NCBI RefSeq assembly: GCF_011752065.1
Contig: NZ_JAAIJY010000033.1
Span: forward strand, 1 to 37,607
Source: Actinomyces sp. ZJ308
GTDB lineage: Bacteria > Actinomycetota > Actinomycetes > Actinomycetales > Actinomycetaceae
DNA: 37,607 nt
Direction: 5' to 3'
The stretch's first letter is position 1, and the number at the start of each line of letters is the position of its first letter. A program made the position numbers and the translations under genes. This document shows, piece by piece, positions 26,799 to 35,029 of the stretch. The notes under the pieces are model-generated. The model was given only the letters and a program-made list of their open reading frames with translations. It did no database searches and was not told where the DNA came from.

Positions 26799-26804
26799 GG
26801 GGGT

Positions 26805-27755
26805 ATGACTCAGTCCGCGAGCTCCGCCTCCGTCAGCCTCGGAGCCTCAGCACCCGCCTCCCGCGCCCCGGTCATTCCAGGCTGGGAGCACCGCTCCAGC
26901 GGCAAGGTCCGGGACGTCTACACCCCCGCCGCCGACGGCCCCCGGGGCGGGCAGGACGTGCTCCTCGTGGTCGCCTCGGACCGCATCAGCGCCTACGACC
27001 ACATCCTCGCCACCCCGATCCCGGACAAGGGACGGGTCCTCACCGCCCTGAGCGCCTGGTGGTTCGAGCAGCTCGCCGACATCGTCCCGCACCACCTCGT
27101 CTCCCTCGACGTCCCCGCCCAGGTCACCGGGCGCGCCATGATCTGCCGGCGCCTGGAGATGTACCCGGTGGAGTGCGTGGCCCGCGGCTACCTCACCGGC
27201 TCCGGCCTGACCGAGTACCGCGAGAGCCGGTCCGTGTGCGGCGTGCCGCTGCCCGAGGGCCTGACCGAGGCCTCCCGCCTGCCCGAGCCGATCTTCACCC
27301 CGGCCGCCAAGGCCGAGCTCGGCGAGCACGACGAGAACGTCAGCTTCGAGCGCGTCGTCCAGACGGTGGGGGAGACGGCCGCCACCGCCCTGCGGGAGAC
27401 GACCCTGGCCCTCTACAACCGAGCCGCCGAGATCGCCCGCGAGCGCGGCATCATCCTGGCCGACACCAAGTTCGAGCTCGGCACCGACGCCGACGGCGGC
27501 CTCGTCCTGGGCGACGAGGTCCTCACCCCCGACTCCTCCCGCTTCTGGCCGGCCGACGCCTGGGTGCCCGGCCGGGTCACCCCCTCCTTCGACAAGCAGT
27601 ACGTGCGCGACTGGCTCACCTCCCCGGCCTCCGGCTGGGACCGCGGAGGGGACCAGGAGCCCCCGGCCCTGCCCGACGACGTCGTCGAGCGGACCCGGAC
27701 CCGCTACCTCGAGGCCTACGAGCGGCTGACCGGCCGTCCCCTGGAGCTGTCATGA
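26805..27755 (+). CDS. purC: Phosphoribosylaminoimidazole-succinocarboxamide synthase
   Basis: The 316-residue SAICAR synthetase joins CAIR and aspartate with ATP. Key segments are SSGKVRDVY near 32-40, [37 protein letters not shown], the signature [13 protein letters not shown], and [10 protein letters not shown] and [12 protein letters not shown] near the C-terminus. The first 20 residues are Ser/Ala-rich. The length and the extra C-terminal helix fit the actinobacterial and yeast-like form rather than the 240-residue E. coli form. ATG 26805 is fixed by the leaderless-type promoter; the frame is open to 26703 but that part is not coding-like. Its stop overlaps the next start by 4 nt (ATGA). 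Confidence 0.96.
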   Translation: MTQSASSASVSLGASAPASRAPVIPGWEHRSSGKVRDVYTPAADGPRGGQDVLLVVASDRISAYDHILATPIPDKGRVLTALSAWWFEQLADIVPHHLVSLDVPAQVTGRAMICRRLEMYPVECVARGYLTGSGLTEYRESRSVCGVPLPEGLTEASRLPEPIFTPAAKAELGEHDENVSFERVVQTVGETAATALRETTLALYNRAAEIARERGIILADTKFELGTDADGGLVLGDEVLTPDSSRFWPADAWVPGRVTPSFDKQYVRDWLTSPASGWDRGGDQEPPALPDDVVERTRTRYLEAYERLTGRPLELS

Positions 27756-28462
27756 CCACGACCTCACCTTCGACCGACGTCCCCGATACGAGCGCCGCCC
27801 GCGCCTTCAAACCGGGCCCCGGGTTCTACGTCCTCGTCTGCCTGATCGTCCTGACCGTTGTCCTGGCGCTGTCGGCGGCCATCACCTCCGCTCTGGGGGT
27901 CACCGGCCCCTCCCGCGTCCTGGGCGGTACCGCCCTCATCCTCGTGGGACTGGGCATGCTCGCGTCCCTGCGGGTCTCCGCCCGCTCCCTGGTGGTCAAC
28001 GCCCCCCGTCTGCGCCTGGAGCGCAACCGGGTCCGTGCCGCCCAGGTCCGCCAGCAGGCCGAGTCCTCCAAGTCCTCCAAGAAGGCTGCCGGTGCCTCGG
28101 GCGGTAAGAGCGCCAAGGGCACGTCGGGCAAGGGCTCGCAGTCCTCGCAGCGCGGCTCGGGGTCCGACGCCGCCGCAGCGCCCCAGCCCGCGGGCGAGCT
28201 GGCGACGCTCACCGTGCCGGGAACCAGGGTGCTGGTCCCCGAGTCGACCGGCCGGCGCGAGCTGACCACCCTCGACGTCGTCTCCGGCCCGGTGACCACC
28301 GCGCTGGCCGCGACATCCTTGGGACGCGCGGCCGACGAGCGCCTGGCCGGGACCTCGACCGGCGAGACCCTCATCCGTGTCGGCCAGCTCCTCCTCGGGG
28401 CCACCGGCTTCGTGCTCGTGGCCCTGGGGCTCGCCTCCATCCTGGGACAGGTGATCTCATGA
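27752..28462 (+). CDS. Unrecognised three-TM membrane protein coupled to purC
   Basis: This 236-residue protein has TM helices at 24-47, 56-75 and 209-234. The loop between helices 2 and 3 is basic at first ([17 protein letters not shown], 86-102), then a Lys/Ser/Gly-rich low-complexity segment (104-140), then a short compact region (150-200) with [19 protein letters not shown]. The loop charge places it in the cytoplasm. ATG 27752 overlaps the purC stop, and the stop overlaps the next gene, so all three should be translated together. I do not recognise the family and see no enzymatic motif. The link with purine synthesis may be only co-transcription. Confidence 0.75.
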   Translation: MTTTSPSTDVPDTSAARAFKPGPGFYVLVCLIVLTVVLALSAAITSALGVTGPSRVLGGTALILVGLGMLASLRVSARSLVVNAPRLRLERNRVRAAQVRQQAESSKSSKKAAGASGGKSAKGTSGKGSQSSQRGSGSDAAAAPQPAGELATLTVPGTRVLVPESTGRRELTTLDVVSGPVTTALAATSLGRAADERLAGTSTGETLIRVGQLLLGATGFVLVALGLASILGQVIS

Positions 28463-30393
28463 CTCCCCGTGAACGACGTCCCGACAACGAGCAGGGTCCT
28501 GTCAACTGGGGCATCGTGCCCAAGAGGACCCCGCGTCCGAGGAGCGCGACCGGCAGACCCGGTGGCGGCGGGCTGCTGGAGGTCGTCCGCCCCGGCAACA
28601 ACCCGGCCTCCGCAGCCTCAACGGGTTCCGGCGCCTCCGCCGCATCCGCCCCGGGCTCGGCCGACGGCGTCCCCGGCCCCCGCCAGGCGGGCGGCGCGGC
28701 GGTCATGACGGAGGAGGACATGCGCTCGGCCGCGGCTCAGGCCATCGCCTCGGGAACCGCCGACGCCGTCGACGCCGCCATCGCGATCGACCTGGCCGAC
28801 GCCTCCGGTGACGGCCCCGGCGGCTGGGCCGACTCCGCCCTGTCCGCAGGCTCTCCCGCCTCCCCGGTCTCCCTGAGCGCCGTCCGTGGTGGTGGGCGCG
28901 GGCTCGGCGCTGCGACGAGCACCCCGGAGAACGGGTCGGAGACCGACCATGGGGACGTGGACGACGCCGGGGACGGCGCCACGAACGGTGCAGCGGGTGA
29001 CACCGCGGCCGCCGCTGTGGATGAGGCGGACAACGACGCCCCCGGGCCCGGCGCGGCGACGAGCGATGGCGCTGATGACACTGATGACGCTGTCGACGGC
29101 GTCGAGGAGCGCGATGAGCCCGCCCCCGCGGGCGCCCCGGCCTCGCCCGCGGGCAACAGCTCTGCCAGCGCCAACAGCGCCGCAGCCGCTGCCGCCGTCC
29201 AGCAGGAGCGGGCTGCCACCGGCGTCGGCGGTGAGAACCGCTCTCCGCGACCCGTCGTGCGCCCCACCGCCGTCGACGGGCCGGGCGGCGCGCCCCAGGC
29301 GGGCGCCACGACCACTCGCGTCTTCACCATCTCCCAGGGCAGGCCCACCGCCGTGCCCAGCGCCGCCTCCGGTGCCGGCAGCGCCTCCGGGGCCGAGGCG
29401 CCCCCGCCTGCGCCGGCCGCACCCGCTCCCAGCGCCGGAGCGCCGTCCTCCGGCGGCTACGGGCACCAGGCCCGGCCCGCCGCCTCAGGCGCAACCGCCA
29501 GGGCGGTTTCTCAGGACGCTCCTCACGCCCCCGTCAACACGGCCGGCAGTACCACCGGTAACCCGACGCCCGCCGGCGAGCCCGAGGAGGACGCCGGCAT
29601 GCTGGCCGAGTCCAGCGCCTGGGAGGCGGCCACCAACGCCCTCGACACCGAGGAGATCAGGGCTCAGGGCGGCGGCACCGACTGGGGCGTGGGGCGGGGA
29701 CCCGCCAAGGGGCGCGGCCCCCGCCGCCCCTCCTCGGGCACCGACTGGGGCGTGGGGCGCGGCCCCGCCAAGAGCTCCGGCACTCGAACCCGCTCTCCCT
29801 GGCCGGCAGCGGTACGCAGGCAGCGCCTGGCCGGCGTGGCCTTCGCCCTGCTCGGACTGGTCCTGGCCACCGTCTCGGCCATGAACCTGGCCCGCAACGC
29901 CGAGGCCGGCCACCTGTGGATCCCGCCGTGGCTCGTCGCCGTCCTCGGCGGGGCCGGGCTGGTGGCCGCCGCCGGCTACCTGGCCTGGGCCGGAGGCACC
30001 CCCCTGCGCCGCGAGGCCGAGCGCTGGAAGCCCGGCGTGCTCGACGCCGCCGCGGGCCTGACCACCGGGACCGTCAAGGTCAACGACCCCGCCCGGCTGG
30101 TGGCCCGCGCTCGCGGACCGCTTCTGCTGGGCACCTCCGAGCGCGGCGACGAGACCGCCCCCACCGTGGACTCCGGCCCCAAGCCGGTCATGGGAACCTC
30201 CACCGTCGACCAGTCGACCCGTGCGCCGGCGGGAGTGGCCGGAGCGGTGGGCGGCTTCATGCTCGCCAGCGCCGTGGTCTGCGCCGTCGTCGCCCTCATC
30301 CTGGGGCCCAGCTGGCTCATCGCCACCGCCGCCCTGACCCTGGGCGGGATCGTCGCGATCCGCCTGGCCGGGGAGTGGCTCGGGCAGGTGTGA
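28459..30393 (+). CDS. Large membrane protein with disordered N-terminal region and TDWGVGRGPAK repeats
   Basis: This 644-residue protein has a 455-residue N-terminal part that is almost wholly Ala/Ser/Pro/Gly/Asp-rich and probably disordered, then four TM helices (about 457-478, 491-515, 592-612, 614-636). Just before the first helix, GTDWGVGRGPAK occurs twice (406-417 and 427-438), each followed by a basic stretch; the DNA copies are 63 bp apart. A related NWGIVPKRTPRP is at 16-27. These Trp-Gly/basic motifs may be docking sites. Residues 520-585 between helices 2 and 3 form a compact loop. ATG 28459 overlaps the previous stop. The high Ala/Gly/Pro content is a sign of weak constraint. I do not recognise the family. 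Confidence 0.72.
   Translation: MTPRERRPDNEQGPVNWGIVPKRTPRPRSATGRPGGGGLLEVVRPGNNPASAASTGSGASAASAPGSADGVPGPRQAGGAAVMTEEDMRSAAAQAIASGTADAVDAAIAIDLADASGDGPGGWADSALSAGSPASPVSLSAVRGGGRGLGAATSTPENGSETDHGDVDDAGDGATNGAAGDTAAAAVDEADNDAPGPGAATSDGADDTDDAVDGVEERDEPAPAGAPASPAGNSSASANSAAAAAAVQQERAATGVGGENRSPRPVVRPTAVDGPGGAPQAGATTTRVFTISQGRPTAVPSAASGAGSASGAEAPPPAPAAPAPSAGAPSSGGYGHQARPAASGATARAVSQDAPHAPVNTAGSTTGNPTPAGEPEEDAGMLAESSAWEAATNALDTEEIRAQGGGTDWGVGRGPAKGRGPRRPSSGTDWGVGRGPAKSSGTRTRSPWPAAVRRQRLAGVAFALLGLVLATVSAMNLARNAEAGHLWIPPWLVAVLGGAGLVAAAGYLAWAGGTPLRREAERWKPGVLDAAAGLTTGTVKVNDPARLVARARGPLLLGTSERGDETAPTVDSGPKPVMGTSTVDQSTRAPAGVAGAVGGFMLASAVVCAVVALILGPSWLIATAALTLGGIVAIRLAGEWLGQV
29674..29772 (+). repeat. 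Direct repeat encoding GTDWGVGRGPAK
   Basis: Two 36-bp copies (29674-29709 and 29737-29772) are in the same frame and nearly identical at the DNA level, differing only near their 3' ends. The spacing is 63 bp, that is 21 codons. Confidence 0.75.
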
Positions 30394-30509
30394 GTCCGCC
30401 GGAGACCCGTTGGCCCCGGGCCGAGAGAGTCAGTCCCGGGAAGATCAGTCCCGGCCGGCCCCGGCTCGCGCGCTGTCCGGCCGGGCGAATGCTCCCGGCC
30501 AAGTCCGGG

Positions 30510-30515
30510 TAGGCT
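30510..30515 (+). promoter_or_regulatory. -10 of purS, with a leader resembling that of purL
   Basis: TAGGCT is followed directly by TGG and, 9 nt after the hexamer, by GCACTC. The purL leader has TAGTCT, TGG and GCACTC in the same order. A GAGGAG ribosome binding site at 30542-30547 precedes ATG 30554. Confidence 0.5.
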
Positions 30516-30553
30516 TGGCTGCGCACTCATCCCGCCTTATCTGAGGAGCCCCC

Positions 30554-30808
30554 ATGGGACGCATCGTCGTCGAGGTCATGCCCAAGCCCGAGATCCTTGA
30601 CCCCCAGGGCAAGGCCGTCGTCGGGAGCCTTCCCCGCCTCGGGTTCGACCAGTTCACCGGCGTGCGTCAGGGACGGCGCTTCGAGCTGACCGTGGACGGC
30701 CCCGTCACCGAGGAGCACCTGGCCGCCGCCCGCGAGGCCGCCGACACCCTCCTGTCCAACCCGATCATCGAGGACGTCGTCTCCGTGGCCGCCGACGAGG
30801 AGGCCTGA
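30554..30808 (+). CDS. purS: Phosphoribosylformylglycinamidine synthase subunit PurS
   Basis: This 84-residue protein is the small bridging subunit of the three-part FGAM synthase, joining the PurQ glutaminase to the PurL synthetase. It shows the family pattern: VVEVMPKPEILDPQGKAV at 5-22, GFDQFTGVRQGRRFEL at 30-45, and the C-terminal LLSNPIIEDV. GAGGAG upstream supports ATG 30554. The stop is 3 nt before the GTG of purQ. Confidence 0.94.
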   Translation: MGRIVVEVMPKPEILDPQGKAVVGSLPRLGFDQFTGVRQGRRFELTVDGPVTEEHLAAAREAADTLLSNPIIEDVVSVAADEEA

Positions 30809-30811
30809 GCC

Positions 30812-31534
30812 GTGAGTGAGTCCCCCAGTACCTCTCCCACTGCCCGCATCGGCGTCATCACCTTCCCCGGCACTCTCGACGACGTCGACGCCGTTCGGGC
30901 CGTTCGCCTGGCCGGGGCCGAGCCGGTGAGCCTGTGGCACAAGGACGCCGACCTGCGCGGGGTCGACGCCGTCGTCGTGCCCGGAGGCTTCTCCTACGGC
31001 GACTACCTGCGCTGCGGCGCCATCGCCCGCTTCGCCCCCGTCATGGAGGAGGTCCTGGCCGCAGCCGGACGCGGCATGCCGGTGCTCGGCATCTGCAACG
31101 GCTTCCAGATCCTCGCCGAGGCCCACCTCCTGCCCGGCGCGCTGCTGCGCAACGCCAACCAGCGCTTCATCTGCGTCGAGCAGCGCCTGCGTGTGGAGAA
31201 CGCCGAGACGGCCTGGACCAACCGGTTCGCGGACGGGGAGGAGATCGTCGTCCCCATGAAGAACGGGGAGGGCAACTTCATCGCCTCGCCCGAGGATCTC
31301 GACCGCCTTGAGGGCGAGGGCCTCGTCGTCTTCCGATACGTGGGCAACCCCAACGGCTCGGCCCGGGACATCGCCGGCGTGCGCAACGAGCGCGGCAACG
31401 TCGTCGGCCTCATGCCCCACCCCGAGCACGCCGTCGAGCCCGGCTTCGGCCCCGGCTCGCAGGCCGGCCCGCGGACCGGCACTGACGGACTGGGGATCTT
31501 CCGCTCCGCCATCGACTCGCTTCTGGCCGTCTGA
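30812..31534 (+). CDS. purQ: Phosphoribosylformylglycinamidine synthase subunit PurQ (glutaminase)
   Basis: This 240-residue class I glutamine amidotransferase supplies ammonia to PurL. The triad is visible: Cys95 in GICNGFQ, and His203 and Glu205 in [27 protein letters not shown] near 54-71 is the PurQ oxyanion segment. A short Gly/Ser-rich insertion ([17 protein letters not shown], about 210-226) lies before the last helix. The GTG at 30812 has GAGGAGG 8 nt upstream, inside the end of purS. purL is 3.5 kb downstream, beyond minus-strand genes. Confidence 0.95.
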   Translation: MSESPSTSPTARIGVITFPGTLDDVDAVRAVRLAGAEPVSLWHKDADLRGVDAVVVPGGFSYGDYLRCGAIARFAPVMEEVLAAAGRGMPVLGICNGFQILAEAHLLPGALLRNANQRFICVEQRLRVENAETAWTNRFADGEEIVVPMKNGEGNFIASPEDLDRLEGEGLVVFRYVGNPNGSARDIAGVRNERGNVVGLMPHPEHAVEPGFGPGSQAGPRTGTDGLGIFRSAIDSLLAV

Positions 31535-32039
31535 CGGCGCCGGCGCCTGACGAGCGTCAGGCGTAAGGAGCAGGACGCCCCACCCCTCCGAGTTATCCAC
31601 AGATCCGCGTCGGGCCTGTGTAGAACTGTGGAGAGGGTGGGGCTGCTCCTCGTCCGGAGATCCTCGAAGCGGTCACGCTCGAGTTGCACGATGGTGAAGA
31701 GTGTGCTGTCGGCGCCGCCGGGCTCATCGGCCTTGAAAGTCCCGGAACAGGGCCTGACTTATCGGACGGTTTCCCTGTCTTTTCAGGCAAAACCCTGTCT
31801 ATAGCGATGATGCCTCAAGGTCCGCGACCGGCGTTGTGGGAAGTCTCCAGCGACACCGCTCATCGGGGGTGAAGGTCTCGAATGGAGGTTGTGCACAGGA
31901 GGAGCGGCGACATCCCAAGAACCCACACACCCCTGCACAAGCCTGTGGACACTGCCTGTGGATAACTTCGCTCACGGTGTGAGGAAGTCCTCTGAGACGG
32001 CTCCCTCCTACAGGGCTGTTGGTAGTCCGTGGAGGGGTG
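31535..32039. other. Non-coding region with DnaA-box-like sites (505 bp)
   Basis: TTATCCACA at 31593-31601 and TGTGGATAA at 31957-31965 are perfect matches to the 9-bp DnaA box in opposite orientation. TTGTGCACA (31889-31897) and TGTGGACAC (31944-31952) are weaker matches. The first box lies inside a nested inverted repeat (GCCCCACCC 31577-31585 with GGGTGGGGC 31635-31643; TCCACAG with CTGTGGA inside). No protein in the region is convincing. dnaA, dnaN and other origin genes are absent. Confidence 0.4.
31544..31563 (+). terminator. purS-purQ terminator
   Basis: CGCCTGAC (31544-31551) and GTCAGGCG (31556-31563) form a perfect 8-bp stem with a GAGC loop, 9 nt after the purQ stop. Confidence 0.65.
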
Positions 32040-32423
32040 TCATGATCTCTGAGTCCCTCTCTTGCTCCTCGATTCCCTGCCGGTGATGACACGGTTGTGG
32101 CTCATGGCGGCGTCGACCCAGAAGGTGAGGTGCTCGTCGTCGGCGATGGTCTCGGGGGCGACGGTGATCCAGCCGGGTCCCATGTCTCGCCCGGCCCCCA
32201 TCTGAGCCTGCTCGGCGCCAGGCTCGGCCAGGAGTGCCTCATGGTGTTCGGCGTCGGTGCGCACCAGGAGGTCGCCGCTCTTCCCGATGCTGACGATCAT
32301 CTTGTCGTTGACCATGATCGCGCGGCCTCCGAACATGGAGACCTCGCGCACGTCCGGTTCATCAGCCACAAGGTCGCGGACGCGTTGAACGAGACAGCGC
32401 TGCTCGGGCGTCATTGCTGCCAT
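32040..32423 (-). CDS. TfoX/Sxy N-terminal-domain protein
   Basis: From ATG 32423 the product has 127 residues. Segments EVSMFGGRAIMVNDKMIVSIGKSG and DLLVRTDAEHHEALLAEPGA followed by a region rich in Met and Gly are the pattern of the TfoX N-terminal domain, a small alpha/beta fold. In actinobacteria such stand-alone proteins are not tied to competence and have no known activity. GGAGG lies 7 nt before 32423, inside a longer open frame that starts at 32438. It is the last gene of a three-gene minus operon, 21 bp after the SRPBCC gene. Confidence 0.8.
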   Translation of the reverse strand: MAAMTPEQRCLVQRVRDLVADEPDVREVSMFGGRAIMVNDKMIVSIGKSGDLLVRTDAEHHEALLAEPGAEQAQMGAGRDMGPGWITVAPETIADDEHLTFWVDAAMSHNRVITGRESRSKRGTQRS

Positions 32424-32444
32424 GGCTTCGCCTCCCATCGGCGA

Positions 32445-32879
32445 TCAGTCGGTCAGGGGTTGCCAGTGGTCCGGCCCGGCGTCCCCTCCCGCGCCGGCAA
32501 CCTTGAGTCGGGGCATGAAGTGGACCCAGCCGTGCGCGTGCCCACGCACCTCGGTCTCCGGCAGGTCGACGTGGCGCAGATCGACACGCGTGCCGCCAGT
32601 GATCGGGGTCAGGAGGAGCTCGACCCTGGACGCACCGGCAGGCAGGTCGTCACTGCCGGCGAACCCCCACGAGACCACCACGCGCGTGAACGGCTCGACC
32701 ACGAGGTACTCACCCCGCACCGGGTAACCGGCGATGTCGACCGCGAACCGGCCGCCCGGCCTCGGGTCAAGATCGGCGTACTGTCCCATCCAAGCCGTCA
32801 TGCCCTCGTTGGTGGTGAGGTAGTCGAACACCGCCCGCGGAGGCGCCGCGATCTCGATGGAGTCCTGGAACTCAGCCAT
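32445..32879 (-). CDS. SRPBCC/AHSA1-family protein
   Basis: This 144-residue protein has the helix-grip fold typical of Aha1/START-like proteins: IEIAAPPRAVFDYLTTNEGM at 7-26, a loop with ADLDPRPGGRFAVDI, GEYLVVEPFTRVVVSW and the strand GTRVDLRHVDLPE. Its cavity may bind a hydrophobic ligand. ATG 32879 overlaps the end of the ArsR gene by 8 nt. ArsR plus SRPBCC pairs are frequent in actinobacteria; the regulator controls the pair, but the ligand is unknown. GTG or ATG codons further upstream in frame (to 32975) fall inside the ArsR gene. Confidence 0.85.
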   Translation of the reverse strand: MAEFQDSIEIAAPPRAVFDYLTTNEGMTAWMGQYADLDPRPGGRFAVDIAGYPVRGEYLVVEPFTRVVVSWGFAGSDDLPAGASRVELLLTPITGGTRVDLRHVDLPETEVRGHAHGWVHFMPRLKVAGAGGDAGPDHWQPLTD

Positions 32880-33207
32880 GCTGCTCGTCCTCCCGCTGCT
32901 CGACGGCGGTCTTGAGGGCCGCCAGCCTTCCGGGCCAGAAGTCGTCGAGATAGGAGCGCACCGCCGCGAGCCCATCCGTGTTGAGGGCGTACAGGCGACG
33001 CGTGCGATCGGTGCTGACGGTTGCCAGGCCGGCTTTCTCGAGGGTCCGCAGGTGGTGCGAGGTGGTCTGCTGCGACAGTCCGACCGCCTGGGCGACGGCC
33101 CCGACGGGCTGGGGACCCGAACGGATCACCCGCAGGATCGCCCGACGGTTCCCGTCAGCCAGTGCCCGTAGCGTCACATCAACATCAATGGTCTCCGCGG
33201 CTCCCAC
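32872..33207 (-). CDS. ArsR-family transcriptional regulator
   Basis: From GTG 33207 the product has 111 residues and carries the winged helix-turn-helix: LRALADGNRRAILRVI at 14-29, VGAVAQAVGLSQQTTSHHLR at 35-54 (recognition helix SQQTTSHHLRTL) and the wing LATVSTDRTRRLYAL. The metal-binding ELCVCD-type motif of arsenic or cadmium sensors is absent, so it probably senses something other than a metal. AAGGAGG lies 5 nt upstream of 33207; the longer open frame to 33243 starts inside the promoter. It is the first gene of the operon with the SRPBCC and TfoX-like genes and probably represses its own AT-rich promoter. Confidence 0.9.
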   Translation of the reverse strand: MGAAETIDVDVTLRALADGNRRAILRVIRSGPQPVGAVAQAVGLSQQTTSHHLRTLEKAGLATVSTDRTRRLYALNTDGLAAVRSYLDDFWPGRLAALKTAVEQREDEQHG

Positions 33208-33233
33208 ACCTGCCTCCTTGGGTCGACGTCGCC

Positions 33234-33282
33234 ACCCTAACACAAATATATGTTTGTACTCATATATCTTTGTATATGTTTG
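33234..33282 (-). promoter_or_regulatory. Promoter and AT-rich operator of the ArsR operon
   Basis: A -10, TAGGGT on the minus strand, lies at 33234-33239. Just upstream, ATATATG (33246-33252) and CATATAT (33261-33267) form a perfect dyad with an 8-nt spacer, and TATATGTTTG occurs twice in direct orientation (33247-33256 and 33273-33282), 26 bp apart. This is a striking AT island in GC-rich DNA and a likely ArsR-type binding site. Confidence 0.6.
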
Positions 33283-33361
33283 GGGGCGGCCGACCAGGAG
33301 TAGAGGGCGCGCGGCAGAGGCTCTGGGCCTGCCCGGGGCGGATGGGCCCTCGCAACAGGCC

Positions 33362-34774
33362 CTAGCCGACCAGGTCCGCCACGATCTGCAGCAGGTCCTG
33401 CAGGTGACGGTTGGACAGGAACTCCCGACGCACGGACTCGTGGGCGGCCAGCCCCATCTCCTGGGCCCGTTCGGGGAAGAGCAGCAGGTCGCGCACGGCC
33501 TCGGCCCAGGCGACGCCGTCGGTCGGGTCGACCAGGACGCCGTCGACGCCGTCGTCGATCTGGTCGCGGATACCGCCCACCGCGGAGGCCACCACCGGGG
33601 CCTTCTTCCACATCGCCTCGGCCACGGTCAATCCGAAGGCCTCGATGAGGGAGCGCTGGGTGACCACCGAGCTGACTCGCTGGACGGCGTTGACGACGGT
33701 GGCGTTGACCTCCCGATCCTCCATGCTCACCGCGGCCACGTGGATCCGCGAGGCGACCGAGTCCGGCAGCACCGAGCAGCGCTCGATGATCTGGGTGAGG
33801 GTGGCCTGCGACTCGGGCCCGTCGGGGGTGGGGCCGACCAGCAGCAGGTGGGCGTCCTCGGGCAGGACGGCGATGTTGTCGGCGAAGGCCTCCACCAGCT
33901 CCAGGCCGCCCTTGAGACGGTCCCACCGGTTGACCTGGGTGATGACGCGGGCCCCCAGCGGCACCGGTCCGCCGGCCAGGACCGGGTCGTGGGCCAGGCC
34001 GCGGAAGGCGTCGGCGCGCCCGTCGTGACGCATGAAGGGCACGGCCTCGAAGGGCGGCTCTCCGGCGAAGATCCCGGACAGTCGCGCCACCGACCAGGCC
34101 TCGTCCAGGTCCAGGACCCGGTTCTTGGGGGAGTCGGCGTCGATCGAGGGGGCCAGGACCGCGCAGCGCTCGGCCTCGATGTAGGGCGGGCGGTACTCGG
34201 GCCGGGAGACGACGACGAGGTCGACGTCCTCCAGGTAGCGGTCCAGGAAGGCCCAGGCGTAGTCGGCGGCCTCACCGGCTCCCTCGGCGCCTGCGTGGCA
34301 GCGCCAGATGACCGTGGCGCCCACGGCCTTGAGAGCCTTGGCCAGGCCCGCCGTGGGCGGGTCGTGGAGGATGACGACGTCGTCGGGCCGGACCTCGTCA
34401 ACGATGTTCTCCGCGTTGGAGGACAGGACGTGCTCGTAGATGTCGCGCTGCTTGTCCCCGAGCTTGCCGCCGTCGCCGCGGTCGCCGTGGATGCCGGCGT
34501 GCAGGCGGGCCGCGATCTGGGTGAACTCCTCGGGGGCGTCCAGGCTCAGCCAGCGCACGTCGAGGCCGGCTCCCAGGGAGTAGCCCACGAGGGGGGCGAC
34601 TGTCTCCGCCGGTCCCGAGCCGGCGGCGGCCGACGGCGTCACCGTCCACACGGTGCGCCCCTCCAGCAGGGCCTCGGCGCCCGTCAGGCTCGTTTGCAGC
34701 CGTCTGACGGCCACCTCGTCCAGGTGGCTCTCCAGGTGCGACAGGGGCAGCGGGGCGACGTCGATGTCTCTCAT
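33362..34774 (-). CDS. TreT-like trehalose synthase, GT4 family glycosyltransferase
   Basis: This 470-residue GT-B enzyme resembles the archaeal and bacterial trehalose glycosyltransferring synthase TreT, which makes trehalose from NDP-glucose and glucose. Matching segments are VWTVTPSAAAGSGPAE near 42-57, LDVRWL at 71-76, LHDPP at 136-140, WRCHAGAEG at 157-165, SIDADSPKN at 210-218, VNRWDRLKG at 281-289 (donor-site Arg and Lys) and EAFGLTVAEAMW at 378-389 (nucleotide-sugar Glu). No signal peptide or TM helix, so it acts in the cytoplasm. The match is from memory of TreT sequences and the acceptor is unproven. ATG 34774 has no clean ribosome binding site; GAAGAT 6 nt upstream may be a poor leaderless -10. 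Confidence 0.75.
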   Translation of the reverse strand: MRDIDVAPLPLSHLESHLDEVAVRRLQTSLTGAEALLEGRTVWTVTPSAAAGSGPAETVAPLVGYSLGAGLDVRWLSLDAPEEFTQIAARLHAGIHGDRGDGGKLGDKQRDIYEHVLSSNAENIVDEVRPDDVVILHDPPTAGLAKALKAVGATVIWRCHAGAEGAGEAADYAWAFLDRYLEDVDLVVVSRPEYRPPYIEAERCAVLAPSIDADSPKNRVLDLDEAWSVARLSGIFAGEPPFEAVPFMRHDGRADAFRGLAHDPVLAGGPVPLGARVITQVNRWDRLKGGLELVEAFADNIAVLPEDAHLLLVGPTPDGPESQATLTQIIERCSVLPDSVASRIHVAAVSMEDREVNATVVNAVQRVSSVVTQRSLIEAFGLTVAEAMWKKAPVVASAVGGIRDQIDDGVDGVLVDPTDGVAWAEAVRDLLLFPERAQEMGLAAHESVRREFLSNRHLQDLLQIVADLVG

Positions 34775-34986
34775 GCCCCGATCTTCCCCCGAAATCGTGT
34801 GAGTCGCAGCACTTTGAGCGCGGGCGTGGCGTCTCGTTGCCGTTTCGCCATATTTCTCGGCTGGATTCCAAGCCGCTCGGCCGGGACACGGTCGGGACTC
34901 GGCCGGGATGCGGACCGGAGCGGTGGCGGCGTCGGGAGTAGCGGCCGGGGCGGGCGCTGCTGATGTGGGCCGCCGTGGGGCGCGGG

Positions 34987-34992
34987 TAGTCT
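34987..34992 (+). promoter_or_regulatory. -10 of purL
   Basis: TAGTCT is followed by TGG and then GCACTC, as in the purS leader. AGGAG at 35020-35024 is 5 nt before ATG 35030. Confidence 0.5.
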
Positions 34993-35029
34993 TGGTCCGG
35001 CCGCACTCCCTCTTCGACCAGGAGCACCC

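Larger units (their letters stand above)
26371..26804. other. purD-purC intergenic region (434 bp)
   Basis: It contains the purD terminator candidate at 26394-26444 and, at its end, the leaderless-type -10 of purC. Between them I see no gene, RNA or repeat that can be supported. Confidence 0.4.

Noticed and set aside
31799..32092. 97-codon minus-strand frame in the DnaA-box region
   Set aside because: No ribosome binding site, overlaps the end of the TfoX-like gene, and the translation has no family character.
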